Source of the DNA: Xenorhabdus cabanillasii
GTDB lineage: Bacteria; Pseudomonadota; Gammaproteobacteria; Enterobacterales; Enterobacteriaceae
Direction: 5' to 3'
DNA: 64,000 bases
Assembly (NCBI RefSeq): GCF_003386665.1
Contig: NZ_QTUB01000001.1
Span: 2,728,001 to 2,792,000 of the forward strand
This document shows, piece after piece, positions 8,574 through 17,752 of this stretch. The position numbers and the translations under genes were made by a program. Every line of letters begins with the position of its first letter. Position 1 is the first letter of the stretch. The notes below the pieces were generated by a model, which did not search any database, had not been told where the DNA came from, and saw only the letters and a list, made by a program, of their open reading frames with translations.

Positions 8574-8644
8574 CGCCGCTATTCTGGAGACGAAGATTTG
8601 TTACAATCCTGCACTAAAATTATTCTCGATGATATAGGAATAAA

Positions 8645-10132
8645 ATGTCTCAAGAACAAAGCATGCCACGGGATCAGGCTCCAGGAACCCTGCGACGTGA
8701 ATTAAAAGCACGACATATGGCGATGATTGCCATTGGTGGATCAATTGGCACAGGGTTGTTTGTTGCTTCCGGAGCGACCATTTCGAAAGCTGGCCCAGGT
8801 GGGGCCTTACTTTCATATGCATTGATCGGCCTGATGGTCTATTTTCTGATGACCAGCTTGGGTGAATTGGCTGCTTACATGCCGGTATCAGGGTCGTTTT
8901 CCACCTATGGTTCCAGGTATGTTGATGAAGGCTTTGGTTTCGCATTAGGGTGGAACTATTGGTACAACTGGGCTGTTACGATAGCAGTTGACCTTGTTGC
9001 CGCTCAATTGGTGATGGGATATTGGTTCCCGGATGCGCCGGGCTGGATATGGAGTGCTATATTCCTTAGCTTGATTTTCCTGTTGAACTTTATTTCAGTT
9101 AAAGGGTTCGGAGAATCGGAATATTGGTTCTCCCTAATCAAAGTCTCTACAGTTATTGTTTTCATTGTTGTCGGCATTCTGATGATTGCCGGTATCATGA
9201 AAGGCGCTGAAGGAGCTGGCTGGCATAACTGGACTATTGGTGATGCACCATTTTCTGGTGGATTTGCGGCCATGATTGGGGTGGCAATGATTGTTGGTTT
9301 CTCATTTCAGGGGACTGAACTTATTGGTATCACAGCAGGGGAATCAAAAGATCCCGCGAAAAACATTCCCCGTGCTGTACGTAAGGTATTCTGGCGTATC
9401 TTATTATTCTATGTGTTTGCCATTTTAATTATCAGCTTAATTATTCCTTATACAGATCCGAGTTTGTTACGTAATGGTGTGAAGGACATTAGTGTCAGCC
9501 CATTCACACTGGTATTTGAAAATGCGGGGTTGTTATCAGCAGCAGCCGTGATGAATGCAGTAATCTTAACCGCTGTATTATCTGCGGGGAACTCGGGAAT
9601 GTACGCTTCTACCCGCATGTTGTTCACATTGGCACGAGAAGGTAAGGCGCCTAAGATTTTTGGTTATCTGTCAAAAGGTGGTGTTCCACGTAACGCGCTT
9701 TATGCTACAACCGTGGTCGCGGGATTATGTTTTCTCAGCTCAATGTTTGGCAACCAGACGGTATATTTGTGGTTGCTGAATACCTCAGGTATGACAGGTT
9801 TTATTGCATGGCTCGGTATTGCGATTAGTCACTATCGTTTCCGTAAGGGCTATATTGCTCAAGGGCGAGATCTCAATGAACTGCCATATCGCTCCGGCTT
9901 TTTCCCTATCGGGCCGATTTTTGCGTTTATCCTGTGTCTGCTGATCACATTGGGCCAGAACTATCAGGCATTCCTGCAAGAGACTATAGACTGGTATGGT
10001 GTTACGGCGACTTATATCGGCATTCCATTATTCTTAATTATTTGGTTTGGATACAAACTGAAAAAGAAAACGCGTTTTGTTAAATACAGTGAGATGGAAT
10101 TTCCATCATTAAAGAATACAAATTATGAATAA
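8645..10132 (+). CDS. lysP: Lysine-specific permease LysP
   Basis: A 495-residue APC-superfamily permease with about 12 membrane segments, importing L-lysine with protons. Diagnostic blocks are ELKARHMAMIAIGGSIGTGL at the N-terminus, PVSGSFSTYGSRYVDEGFGF, WNYWYNWAVTIAVDLVAAQL, FQGTELIGITAGESKDPAKN and SAGNSGMYASTRML. In E. coli LysP also acts as co-sensor with CadC. AGGA lies upstream of the ATG. Adjacent to yeiE as in E. coli. Confidence 0.93.
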   Translation: MSQEQSMPRDQAPGTLRRELKARHMAMIAIGGSIGTGLFVASGATISKAGPGGALLSYALIGLMVYFLMTSLGELAAYMPVSGSFSTYGSRYVDEGFGFALGWNYWYNWAVTIAVDLVAAQLVMGYWFPDAPGWIWSAIFLSLIFLLNFISVKGFGESEYWFSLIKVSTVIVFIVVGILMIAGIMKGAEGAGWHNWTIGDAPFSGGFAAMIGVAMIVGFSFQGTELIGITAGESKDPAKNIPRAVRKVFWRILLFYVFAILIISLIIPYTDPSLLRNGVKDISVSPFTLVFENAGLLSAAAVMNAVILTAVLSAGNSGMYASTRMLFTLAREGKAPKIFGYLSKGGVPRNALYATTVVAGLCFLSSMFGNQTVYLWLLNTSGMTGFIAWLGIAISHYRFRKGYIAQGRDLNELPYRSGFFPIGPIFAFILCLLITLGQNYQAFLQETIDWYGVTATYIGIPLFLIIWFGYKLKKKTRFVKYSEMEFPSLKNTNYE

Positions 10133-10195
10133 ATTGTTAATAGAAAACCGATAGAATGATGCTTTTTTATTAATGTATTATTATTTGTATTTTAA

Positions 10196-10239
10196 AAAAA
10201 CTGCCTGTTCTGTCATGGAATCGGCAGTTTTTATTTTTT
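10196..10239 (+). terminator. lysP terminator
   Basis: AAAAACTGCC pairs with GGCAGTTTTT around a 17-nt loop, followed by ATTTTTT. A good intrinsic terminator downstream of lysP. Confidence 0.8.
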
Positions 10240-10296
10240 ATGGAATGAAAGCAAAATTATAACAATTAAATTTCGGATATATCGATTCAATTGAAT

Positions 10297-10311
10297 TGAT
10301 AATTATTCTTA
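10297..10311 (+). promoter_or_regulatory. Fur-box-like operator
   Basis: TGATAATTATTCTTA matches the 7-1-7 Fur consensus TGATAATNATTATCA at 12 of 14 positions. It lies about 30 nt before the iron-cassette binding-protein gene, so iron-responsive repression by Fur is likely. Confidence 0.65.
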
Positions 10312-10342
10312 TTTGCTTTATTGTTAACGACAAAATTATTGC

Positions 10343-11494
10343 ATGAAGAGGCTAACTAAAGTGAAGTTTGGATTTCAAACAATCGTGAAAGGCGTGAGTA
10401 TCAGTCTATTGGCAGGCTCTGCGATGATGACAAGTTTTGCATCTTGGGCTGAAACAGTCACGGATGTTGCTGGACGTACTGTAGAAGTGCCTGAAAAAGT
10501 CAATCGTATCTTGTTGGGTGAAGGTCGTTTATTCCATGCAATCGCATTATTAGAAGGAGATAAACCTCTGGCCCGTATCGCGGGTTGGCAGGGGGATTTC
10601 CGTAAACTTGACCCACAAACTTACTCTATTTATAAAGCCAAATTCCCTGAAATTGATAATATTCCGCTGATAGGTAACACCAGTGCTGATAGTGTCAGTT
10701 CTGAAAAAGTGCTGACATTGAATCCTGATGTAGCTATCTTCGGTTTGTCTGGTCATGGCCCAGGCAAAAACAGTGAATTGGTTAAACAATTAGAAAAAGC
10801 AGGTATTCCTGTTGTTTTTGTTGATTTCCGCAACAATCCACTGAAAAACACACTACCGAGCATTCGTATGTTAGGTAAGGTGCTGCACCGCGAGGAGCAA
10901 GCGAATGCTTACGCTGATTTTTATGAAAAAAATCAGAAACTGGTAACTGATATTACTGACCGTATACCAGCAGAGCAAAAACCTTCTGTATTTATTGAGC
11001 TGAGAGCAGGCTCTATCGAAGATTGCTGTGGTACGGCAGGCAATGGCAATATGGGCAATTTCATTGATCTGGCTGGTGGTAAAAATATCGCTAAAGATGT
11101 TCTGCCAACTCCACTGGGTACAATGAACCTGGAAAAAGTGATTGCTGTTGATCCTTATATTTACATCGCCAGTGGTGCGCAAGATCCTGGTGAGAAGAGC
11201 GAAGGTATTCAGATAGGCGCTCAGACTTCCGCAGATATTGCCCGCGCTGGTTTGAAATCCATTACTGAACGCAGAGGTATCAATAACCTGACCGCAGTGA
11301 AAGAAGGTCGTACCCATGCTATCTGGCACCATTACTACAATTCACCTTATAACGTTGTAGTTACCCAAGTTTTTGCCAAATGGTTCTATCCTGAAAAGTT
11401 CGCTGATTTAGATCCACAGCAAACATTGAAAGAACTTCATTCTAAATTCTTAGCTATTGAACCAGCAGGCACATATTGGGTCAGTGAAAAATAA
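10343..11494 (+). CDS. Periplasmic iron-complex (siderophore/heme type) binding protein
   Basis: A 383-residue class III periplasmic binding protein (FecB/BtuF fold). A signal peptide ends near ASWA before ETVTDVAGR. The usual TVTDVAGRTVEVPEKVNRI opening strand, GKNSELVKQLEKAGIPVVFVD and the long C-terminal lobe are present. A CC pair (EDCCGTAG) in the middle is less usual. It feeds the permease and ATPase encoded next, with which it forms one transcript (20 bp to the permease). The exact ligand cannot be read from sequence; the linked CirA/IrgA-like receptor points to an iron-siderophore complex. A GTG at 10361 is an alternative start. Confidence 0.82.
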   Translation: MKRLTKVKFGFQTIVKGVSISLLAGSAMMTSFASWAETVTDVAGRTVEVPEKVNRILLGEGRLFHAIALLEGDKPLARIAGWQGDFRKLDPQTYSIYKAKFPEIDNIPLIGNTSADSVSSEKVLTLNPDVAIFGLSGHGPGKNSELVKQLEKAGIPVVFVDFRNNPLKNTLPSIRMLGKVLHREEQANAYADFYEKNQKLVTDITDRIPAEQKPSVFIELRAGSIEDCCGTAGNGNMGNFIDLAGGKNIAKDVLPTPLGTMNLEKVIAVDPYIYIASGAQDPGEKSEGIQIGAQTSADIARAGLKSITERRGINNLTAVKEGRTHAIWHHYYNSPYNVVVTQVFAKWFYPEKFADLDPQQTLKELHSKFLAIEPAGTYWVSEK

Positions 11495-11513
11495 GCAGTA
11501 ACAGGTAATAAAA

Positions 11514-12596
11514 ATGAGCGTTACTACCGAGCCTATGCCAATGGTGAAACAACAAGGTGAGTGTGATATCAAAGCACACTATCGTCGCATTCTGCATCGA
11601 CGTATTGCATGGATTTTATTGATAGTTTTGGTTATCGGCATCTCTTTAGTATTGGACTTTACACTGGGGCCATCAGGGTTGTCTTTGTCTGCTCTCTGGC
11701 AGACACTGATTTCGCCGGAGAGTATGGATGCAGGAACCCGGGTGATTGTCTGGGATATTCGATTACCTTATGCCTTGATGGCGGTAGTGGTTGGCTTATC
11801 TCTGGGGCTGGCGGGAGCTGAAATGCAGACCATTCTGAATAACCCGCTGGCCAGCCCATTTACATTGGGCGTTTCCAATGCCGCTTCTTTTGGTGCGGCA
11901 CTGGCAATCATATTGGGTATTGGTATTCCGGGAATACCTGATCAGTGGCTTATCTCTGTAAATGCTTTTATTTTTGCTTTGTTAGCTGCTTTGATGCTTG
12001 ATGGAATTACTCGTTGGACAAAAGTTGCCACTTCTGGCGTGGTGTTATTTGGTATTGCAATGGTATTTACCTTCGAGGCACTGATTTCCATGATGCAGTT
12101 TATTGCGACGGAAGATACCTTGCAGGGGCTGGTTTTCTGGATAATGGGCAGTCTTTCAAAGGCAACATGGGGTAAACTGGGTATTTTGCTACTGGTATTC
12201 CTGATGCTTATGCCTGTTTCTATGATGAATTCCTGGAAACTGACCGCACTGCGTCTAGGGGAAGATCGAGCAATTAGTTTTGGTATTAATATTCGTCGTC
12301 TCCGTTTAGGAACTTTATTGCGTATTAGTATTCTGACCGCACTGGCGGTGGCTTTTGTCGGGCCGATTGCGTTTATTGGTCTGATTGCTCCCCATATTGC
12401 CAGACTGTTGTTTGGTGAAGATCACCGCTTCTATTTGCCAGCGAGTGCCCTGATTGGTGCACTGGTACTGTCAATGGCGTCTATTGTGTCCAAGAATTTG
12501 ATCCCGGGTGTCATTATACCCGTGGGAATTGTGACGTCTTTGGTTGGTATCCCTTTCTTCTTGAGCATCGTGTTACGCCATAGGGGGAGTTTATGA
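11514..12596 (+). CDS. FecCD-family iron-complex ABC transporter permease
   Basis: A 360-residue BtuC/FecCD-type inner-membrane permease with about nine to ten membrane helices. Hallmarks are RLPYALMAVVVGLSLGLAGA, QTILNNPLASPFTLGVSNAA, GEDRAISFGINIRRLR (the cytoplasmic coupling loop) and FVGPIAFIGLIAPHIARLL. A single permease gene suggests a homodimer, unlike FecC/FecD pairs. Its stop overlaps the ATPase start as ATGA, indicating translational coupling. Confidence 0.9.
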   Translation: MSVTTEPMPMVKQQGECDIKAHYRRILHRRIAWILLIVLVIGISLVLDFTLGPSGLSLSALWQTLISPESMDAGTRVIVWDIRLPYALMAVVVGLSLGLAGAEMQTILNNPLASPFTLGVSNAASFGAALAIILGIGIPGIPDQWLISVNAFIFALLAALMLDGITRWTKVATSGVVLFGIAMVFTFEALISMMQFIATEDTLQGLVFWIMGSLSKATWGKLGILLLVFLMLMPVSMMNSWKLTALRLGEDRAISFGINIRRLRLGTLLRISILTALAVAFVGPIAFIGLIAPHIARLLFGEDHRFYLPASALIGALVLSMASIVSKNLIPGVIIPVGIVTSLVGIPFFLSIVLRHRGSL

Positions 12597-13381
12597 ATCA
12601 GGGATTGAAAATCAGTCGTTTCACGGCGGGTTATCCAAAGCATCCTGTTATTGAAAATTTGGATGTAAGCCCACTACCACGTGGGAAAATTACAGTATTA
12701 CTCGGACCTAATGGTAGCGGAAAATCAACGTTATTGCGTTCGCTGGCGGGTTTAAATAAAGCTAAAGGCGCTCTGCTGCTGGATGGGCAGGATTTAATGC
12801 AGATGAATTTTGCTCAACGTGCCCAGAATGTAGTTTATTTGCCTCAATCATTGCCTGCGGGAGTCCATCTGCATGTGCTGGAATCTGTGATTGTTGCTCA
12901 ACGGGCATCTGGTGGTGTGAGCAGTGATCAGTGTGAACAAGAAGTCATGGAATTGCTGCGTCAACTTGGAATTGAGCATTTGGCTCTAAGTTATTTGGAT
13001 CAATTATCCGGTGGACAAAAACAACTGGTTGGTTTGGCTCAATCATTGATAAGAAAGCCGACACTATTATTATTAGATGAACCATTAAGTGCACTGGATT
13101 TAAATTATCAGTATCACGTTATGGATTTAGTTGCACGTGAAACACGTCGCCGTAATATTATTACAGTCGTTGTTGTGCACGATATTAATATTGCACTGCG
13201 TCATGGTGACCATATATTAATGTTGAAAAAAGGTGAATTAATTTCTGAAGGATTACCTGAACAGGTAATAACATCGGATAGTCTGGCTCAAGTATATGGT
13301 GTTAAGGGCCGGATAGAACGTTGTTCTCAGGGAATACCTCAAGTATTGATTGATGGCCTCGTCATGGATTTGGCTGGTTAG
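12593..13381 (+). CDS. Iron-complex ABC transporter ATPase
   Basis: A 262-residue FepC/FecE-type ATPase. Walker A is GPNGSGKST, the Q-loop lies near VVYLPQSLPAG, the ABC signature is LSGGQKQL, Walker B is LLLLDEPLSALD and the switch histidine is in VVVVHDINIAL. It powers the upstream FecCD permease; overlap of four bases with it supports one operon. Normal length. Confidence 0.92.
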   Translation: MNQGLKISRFTAGYPKHPVIENLDVSPLPRGKITVLLGPNGSGKSTLLRSLAGLNKAKGALLLDGQDLMQMNFAQRAQNVVYLPQSLPAGVHLHVLESVIVAQRASGGVSSDQCEQEVMELLRQLGIEHLALSYLDQLSGGQKQLVGLAQSLIRKPTLLLLDEPLSALDLNYQYHVMDLVARETRRRNIITVVVVHDINIALRHGDHILMLKKGELISEGLPEQVITSDSLAQVYGVKGRIERCSQGIPQVLIDGLVMDLAG

Positions 13382-13428
13382 AATAATAAAAAACATAATA
13401 TGTTTTATTTAAATTAAAGAGTAATAAA

Positions 13429-13458
13429 TATAATACTGGTGGGATAAATTATTATCCC
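13429..13458 (+). promoter_or_regulatory. Receptor promoter with perfect palindrome at expected start site
   Basis: A TATAAT hexamer at 13429-13434 is followed six bases later by GGGATAAATTATTATCCC (13441-13458), an inverted repeat with perfect 7-bp arms and a 4-nt centre, right where transcription should begin. The AT-rich GATAA/TTATC arms resemble Fur half-sites, but spacing differs from the canonical box, so Fur or another repressor is possible. Confidence 0.5.
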
Positions 13459-13524
13459 TGTACGTTGAGCTGATGTCGATTATCCAAATTAAATAGTTTT
13501 ATTCTACATATTGGAGAATCGGGA

Positions 13525-15519
13525 ATGGTCGTTTTTGCAAAGAAAAAAATTATCTTGGGCGTTATTGCCGCTATTTCATCCAGCGCTGTTTTGACTGCTA
13601 ATGCGGTTAATAATGGCGAAGATAAAATTATTGTTACCACTGCTTCGGGTTTCCAGCAAAAAATTGAAGATGCGCCAGCTTCCATTTCAGTGGTTAGCCG
13701 TAAGCAGCTGGAAACCAAAGCTTACCGTGACGTGACGGATGCATTGAAAGATGTACCGGGAGTGGTAGTTACGGGGGGCGGTAGTAGCAGTGATATTAGT
13801 ATTCGTGGTATGTCATCACAATATACAATGATTCTGATTGATGGTAAGCGTGTTGACACTCGCAGCACTCGTCCAAACAGTGATGGTTCAGGTATTGAGC
13901 AGGGATGGCTGCCACCGTTGGCGTCAATTGAACGTGTTGAAGTTGTACGTGGGCCAATGTCTTCCCTTTATGGCTCCGATGCAATGGGCGGTGTTATCAA
14001 TATTATTACTCGGAAGGTTCATAAAGAATGGAATGGCAGCTTACATGCAGATACTACTCTGACTGAACATACAAAATCAGGTAATAGCTACCAAACCAGC
14101 GCTTATGTTGCAGGGCCGTTAATTGATGGTTTACTGGGATTAAAGGTTACTGGCCTGTTTTCTCACCGTAATGAAGACAAATTTATTGATGGTTATAGAA
14201 AACAAGAAATGCGTAATGGTGCGGCGACTTTCTCTTTAACACCAGATGAGCAAAATAGCTTTGATTTTGAAGTCGGCCGTTATGAACAAGATCGTGATTC
14301 AACAATTGGGAAGACTCGCACATGCACGAAAAGATCTTGTAAAGATGATACCAGCCGTTATGCGCGCAATAACTACTCAATAACACATAATGGTGTTTAT
14401 GACTTTGGTACAACGACATCTTATATTCAGCGGGATGAATCGAAGAACCCTGAACGTGAGATGAAATCCGCAGATACTATTTTTAATAATCAGACCACAT
14501 TTACCTTAGATGATCATACAGTAAGCGTAGGAGGGCAATATCGTTATGAAGACCTGCGCGATAATGGAAATAAATCGGCGTCTGAAAAAGGTACAAATAC
14601 AAATAAGCTTACTCGCTGGAGTTGGGCGTTGTTTGCTGAAGATGAATGGCAAATTATCAATGACTTTACTCTGACGGGAGGTATTCGTCTGGATAAAGAT
14701 CAACTTTTTGGTGCCCATGTAACCCCTCGCTTGTATGGAGTCTGGCGTGCTGATGAGCAATGGACAATTAAAGGTGGTGTCACTACAGGATATCGCTCAC
14801 CTAACTTGCGACATGTTGCACCTAATTGGTTGCAAGTGACGGGCGGAGGACGTAGCAATGGCGTCATCGAGAGTGATCCAAAACTGAAACCAGAAAAAAG
14901 CGTTAATGAAGAAATTAGCGTGCTCTGGAATAACCAAGAAAACTTTAATGTAGGTGTCACAGTCTTTAATACAAACTTTAAAGATAAAATCACTGAATTT
15001 AACATTTGTAGCAAAAAAGACAAATCACTTGTATCTTGTGAGTCAATTGGTAAGGGTGACTATGATTTTGTTAATGGAAGAATGAACGTTGGCAAAGCCA
15101 ATATTCGTGGTATAGAGACGACCATAAATTGGGATATCATAGAAAATCTGTCGTTGGCAGCAAACTATACCTATTCCTATTCTAAGCAAAAGACTGGCAA
15201 GTTTAAGGGTCAGCCATTGAATAAGATGCCAACACATATGGCTAATGCAACCCTAAACTGGCAAACATTGCCAGAAATGGAAACTTGGGCCCGTATTAAT
15301 TTCCGTGGGAAAACAAAGAACTTCCAGTACCGTTCATCAATCAGAAGTGGCACACCTTCTTATTCCTTTGTTGATTTGGGTATGACTTATAGTCTAACGA
15401 AAAATTTGAGAGTACTAGGTGGCGTCTATAACGTCTTTGATAAACGTGTGACGGATGAAATCCACGGTGCTACTCTTGACGGTCGTCGTTACAATATCGG
15501 CCTTAATTATGACTTTTAA
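13525..15519 (+). CDS. TonB-dependent outer-membrane siderophore receptor (CirA/IrgA type)
   Basis: A 664-residue receptor. Signal peptide ends near LTANA; the TonB box DKIIVTTAS is at about residues 33-41; the plug domain (KIEDAPASISVVSRKQLE, DALKDVPGVVV, ISIRGMSSQYTMILIDGKRV, VEVVRGPMSSLYGSDAMGGVINIITRK) spans to about residue 155; the rest is a 22-strand barrel ending in NIGLNYDF with terminal Phe. Two Cys pairs in extracellular loops (TCTKRSC and ICSKKDKSLVSC) suggest disulfides. Closest in pattern to CirA and IrgA catecholate receptors. It follows the ABC genes by about 140 bp with its own promoter. Confidence 0.88.
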   Translation: MVVFAKKKIILGVIAAISSSAVLTANAVNNGEDKIIVTTASGFQQKIEDAPASISVVSRKQLETKAYRDVTDALKDVPGVVVTGGGSSSDISIRGMSSQYTMILIDGKRVDTRSTRPNSDGSGIEQGWLPPLASIERVEVVRGPMSSLYGSDAMGGVINIITRKVHKEWNGSLHADTTLTEHTKSGNSYQTSAYVAGPLIDGLLGLKVTGLFSHRNEDKFIDGYRKQEMRNGAATFSLTPDEQNSFDFEVGRYEQDRDSTIGKTRTCTKRSCKDDTSRYARNNYSITHNGVYDFGTTTSYIQRDESKNPEREMKSADTIFNNQTTFTLDDHTVSVGGQYRYEDLRDNGNKSASEKGTNTNKLTRWSWALFAEDEWQIINDFTLTGGIRLDKDQLFGAHVTPRLYGVWRADEQWTIKGGVTTGYRSPNLRHVAPNWLQVTGGGRSNGVIESDPKLKPEKSVNEEISVLWNNQENFNVGVTVFNTNFKDKITEFNICSKKDKSLVSCESIGKGDYDFVNGRMNVGKANIRGIETTINWDIIENLSLAANYTYSYSKQKTGKFKGQPLNKMPTHMANATLNWQTLPEMETWARINFRGKTKNFQYRSSIRSGTPSYSFVDLGMTYSLTKNLRVLGGVYNVFDKRVTDEIHGATLDGRRYNIGLNYDF

Positions 15520-15579
15520 TTAATATTTCGGTTTTTTATTAATTAAAGTCATTATAGTTAACGTTTAAATGTAATATTA

Positions 15580-15623
15580 AATCTGCTCTTTATCGTAACT
15601 ATGACTAAGAGCAGATTTTTTTT
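15580..15623 (+). terminator. Receptor-gene terminator
   Basis: AATCTGCTCTT pairs perfectly with AAGAGCAGATT (11 bp, 16-nt loop) and is followed by an eight-base T-run including the stem end. Strong intrinsic terminator. Confidence 0.88.
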
Positions 15624-15844
15624 GATATCATGTTTATCATAATTAAATAGCAAATAATTTACTTCTGTGCTAAAAGATTATTAATCGCTAATCAAAGAAC
15701 AAAGAATATGATAGCATCGCGTTTCTGAACTCCTCCAGTAAGAAGAGATTCCTGCGTACTCTTTTGTATTGTAAAAAATAATGAATTTTTAGTGTGATAG
15801 CACTTGCTATTTCTGGACCTGAAGTGCAAAATGCGTCCACTAAA
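15624..15844 (+). other. Intergenic DNA with possible small RNA or long leader
   Basis: No ORF is evident. The segment contains GCACTT...AAGTGC pairing (around 15797-15827) and runs straight into the strong terminator at 15845-15882 without an intervening gene, although the receptor gene already has its own terminator at 15580. Something transcribed here appears to need ending: a small RNA of up to about 200 nt, or an attenuated leader of plaP. It does not match small RNAs I remember (RyhB, GcvB, Spot 42, CyaR, FnrS). Confidence 0.35.
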
Positions 15845-15882
15845 AATAACTGGTGCGTAATTATGCATCAGTTATTTTTTTT
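15845..15882 (+). terminator. Strong terminator upstream of the plaP leader ORF
   Basis: AATAACTGGTGC pairs with GCATCAGTTATT (12 bp with one G-T pair, 8-nt loop) followed by a T-run. It lies 100 nt before the leader ORF and after the receptor gene's own terminator, so it ends a separate RNA or serves as an attenuator. Confidence 0.75.
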
Positions 15883-15987
15883 GCATTGAGTTATTTTTTA
15901 CAACACCAAGAGGCCGGATATTCTCCGGATCGATACTGACCATAAGCAGCTACTAATGAAAAAGCTGCTGTATTGAGGAACGCAATT

Positions 15988-16200
15988 ATGGAGCAATTAT
16001 TCGCTTTTGCACTTGTGCCAATTGGCGCTCGCTGCTGCAATGATGATTATGGGGCACGGCCCTCTGTCAGTTCGCTATCTTCCAACTCTTCTTTCTTTTC
16101 TGTTTATAGACAGATGCGAAGTCTACCCAGTAACTATCGATTAAGTAGTTGTAGTAATACCCAGATCGAAGTTATGGGAGGTTTCGCTCATGTCGCATAA
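15988..16200 (+). CDS. yoeI: YoeI-like leader ORF overlapping plaP, 70 aa
   Basis: ATG 15988 follows GAGGA at good spacing and opens a 70-codon frame whose last codons (CAT GTC GCA TAA) overlap the plaP start by 11 bases. E. coli has a 20-residue YoeI overlapping plaP in the same way; the start [11 protein letters not shown] resembles the MGQFFAYATV I recall for YoeI, and both end HVA. The middle ([12 protein letters not shown], a Ser-rich run, [17 protein letters not shown]) is extra. Two small stems precede it (CCGGA/TCCGG and GCAGCT/AGCTGC). A regulatory leader for polyamine uptake is plausible but unproven; the ribosome must pass through it before reaching the plaP start. Confidence 0.5.
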   Translation: MEQLFAFALVPIGARCCNDDYGARPSVSSLSSNSSFFSVYRQMRSLPSNYRLSSCSNTQIEVMGGFAHVA

Positions 16201-17572
16201 TACTACAGCCACTCTCGGCACCGTTCAGGCAAGTGCCAGCAATCGTGTTCAGCTGAGAAGAACACTGACTCTATTTCAAGTAGTCATGATGGGGCTGGCC
16301 TATATGCAGCCAATGACTATCTTTGATACCTTTGGTATTGTTTCTGGTTTGACTGGCGGGCATGTTGCAACATCTTATGCCATCGCATTGGTTGCTATTT
16401 TATTTACCGCTTTAAGTTACGGAAAGCTGGTAAAACGTTACCCATCGGCGGGTTCTGCCTATACTTACGTACAAAAATCAATGAATCCCCATCTTGGGTT
16501 TATGGTAGGTTGGTCATCTTTATTAGATTATCTATTGATGCCGATGATCAACATTTTGCTGGCAAAAATTTATCTTCAGGCACTTTTCCCAGGTATTGAT
16601 CCGTGGATTTTTGTGGTGACATTGACTGTACTTATGACAGTTTTTAATTTGAGTGGTATCAATGTCGTTGCAAATATCAATGGCATAATTGTAATTGTCC
16701 AGATTGCTATTATGATGGTACTCGTTGGGTTACTAATCCATGGTGTTTATAAAGGCGAAGGTGTTGGGACATTATTGAGTATTCAGCCATTTACATCAGA
16801 AGAAGCCCGATTGATTCCGATGATTACTGGCGCAACTATACTTTGTTTTTCATTCCTTGGATTTGATGGGATCAGTTCCTTATCCGAGGAAACACCTAAT
16901 GCAGGGAAAGTTATCCCAAAAGCTATCTTCCTGACAGCATTAATTGGTGGTGTGATTTTTATTGCAGTATCTTATTTCTTGCAGCTTTATTTCCCTGATA
17001 TTTCTCGGTTTAAAAAGCCAGATGCTTCTCAGCCAGAAATCATGCTGTATGTTGCTGGAGCGTTGTTCCAGTACGTTATTCTCATATTCTCTTGTGTGAC
17101 CGTGATGGCTTCTGGCATGGCCGCCCACGCAGGTGTGGCCCGCCTGCTATATGTTATGGGACGTGATGGTGTATTGCCGGAGAAAGTATTCGGTTATGTT
17201 CATCCTAAATGGCGGACTCCTGCAATCAATGTCATTTTAGTTGGAATTGTTGCGCTTTCTGCGGGATGGCTGGAATTAGTAACCGCAACTGCCTTGATCA
17301 ACTTTGGAGCACTGGTTGCATTTACTTTTGTGAACCTGGCTGTAATCTCTCAATTTTATATACGTGAACGCCGTAATAATACTTTGAGAGATACAATCCA
17401 CTTCCTGCTTCTCCCGTTGTTTGGTGCTGCGACGATCGGAGTATTGTGGGTGAATCTGGAAGCAAGCTCTATGAAACTAGGTTTGATTTGGGGCGGATTT
17501 GGTCTGCTTTATATGTTCTTCCTGACGCGCAGCTTCCGGCAGCCTATGCCACAATTCAGTGAATCTGTATAA
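16190..17572 (+). CDS. plaP: Putrescine importer PlaP
   Basis: A 460-residue APC-family permease with about 12 membrane segments. It matches E. coli PlaP (YeeF) in many blocks: [117 protein letters not shown] and [19 protein letters not shown]. PlaP imports putrescine with protons and is needed for surface motility in E. coli. GGGAGG precedes the ATG and lies within the leader ORF. Followed by a strong terminator, so monocistronic apart from the leader. Confidence 0.93.
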   Translation: MSHNTTATLGTVQASASNRVQLRRTLTLFQVVMMGLAYMQPMTIFDTFGIVSGLTGGHVATSYAIALVAILFTALSYGKLVKRYPSAGSAYTYVQKSMNPHLGFMVGWSSLLDYLLMPMINILLAKIYLQALFPGIDPWIFVVTLTVLMTVFNLSGINVVANINGIIVIVQIAIMMVLVGLLIHGVYKGEGVGTLLSIQPFTSEEARLIPMITGATILCFSFLGFDGISSLSEETPNAGKVIPKAIFLTALIGGVIFIAVSYFLQLYFPDISRFKKPDASQPEIMLYVAGALFQYVILIFSCVTVMASGMAAHAGVARLLYVMGRDGVLPEKVFGYVHPKWRTPAINVILVGIVALSAGWLELVTATALINFGALVAFTFVNLAVISQFYIRERRNNTLRDTIHFLLLPLFGAATIGVLWVNLEASSMKLGLIWGGFGLLYMFFLTRSFRQPMPQFSESV

Positions 17573-17598
17573 AATTCATTGCTATATTATTTTTATGA

Positions 17599-17625
17599 AA
17601 CAGCACCTGCGGGTGCTGTTTTTTT
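17599..17625 (+). terminator. plaP terminator
   Basis: ACAGCACC/GGTGCTGT stem with a 4-nt loop and a long T-run. Classical intrinsic terminator. Confidence 0.9.
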
Positions 17626-17752
17626 GTCAATAACAAATTAATTTTAATTAAAAAATAACCAATATACGTCATATAATATGGTTAAACTTTGTCCTTAATA
17701 ATTTTATTAAAGGTATTTCCGTTTGATTCTACATTAAGGTAAGAAAATCATT

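Noticed and set aside
8488..8644. Possible lysine riboswitch before lysP
   Set aside because: The interval is too short and lacks the long multi-helix L-box architecture; only one clear hairpin is visible.
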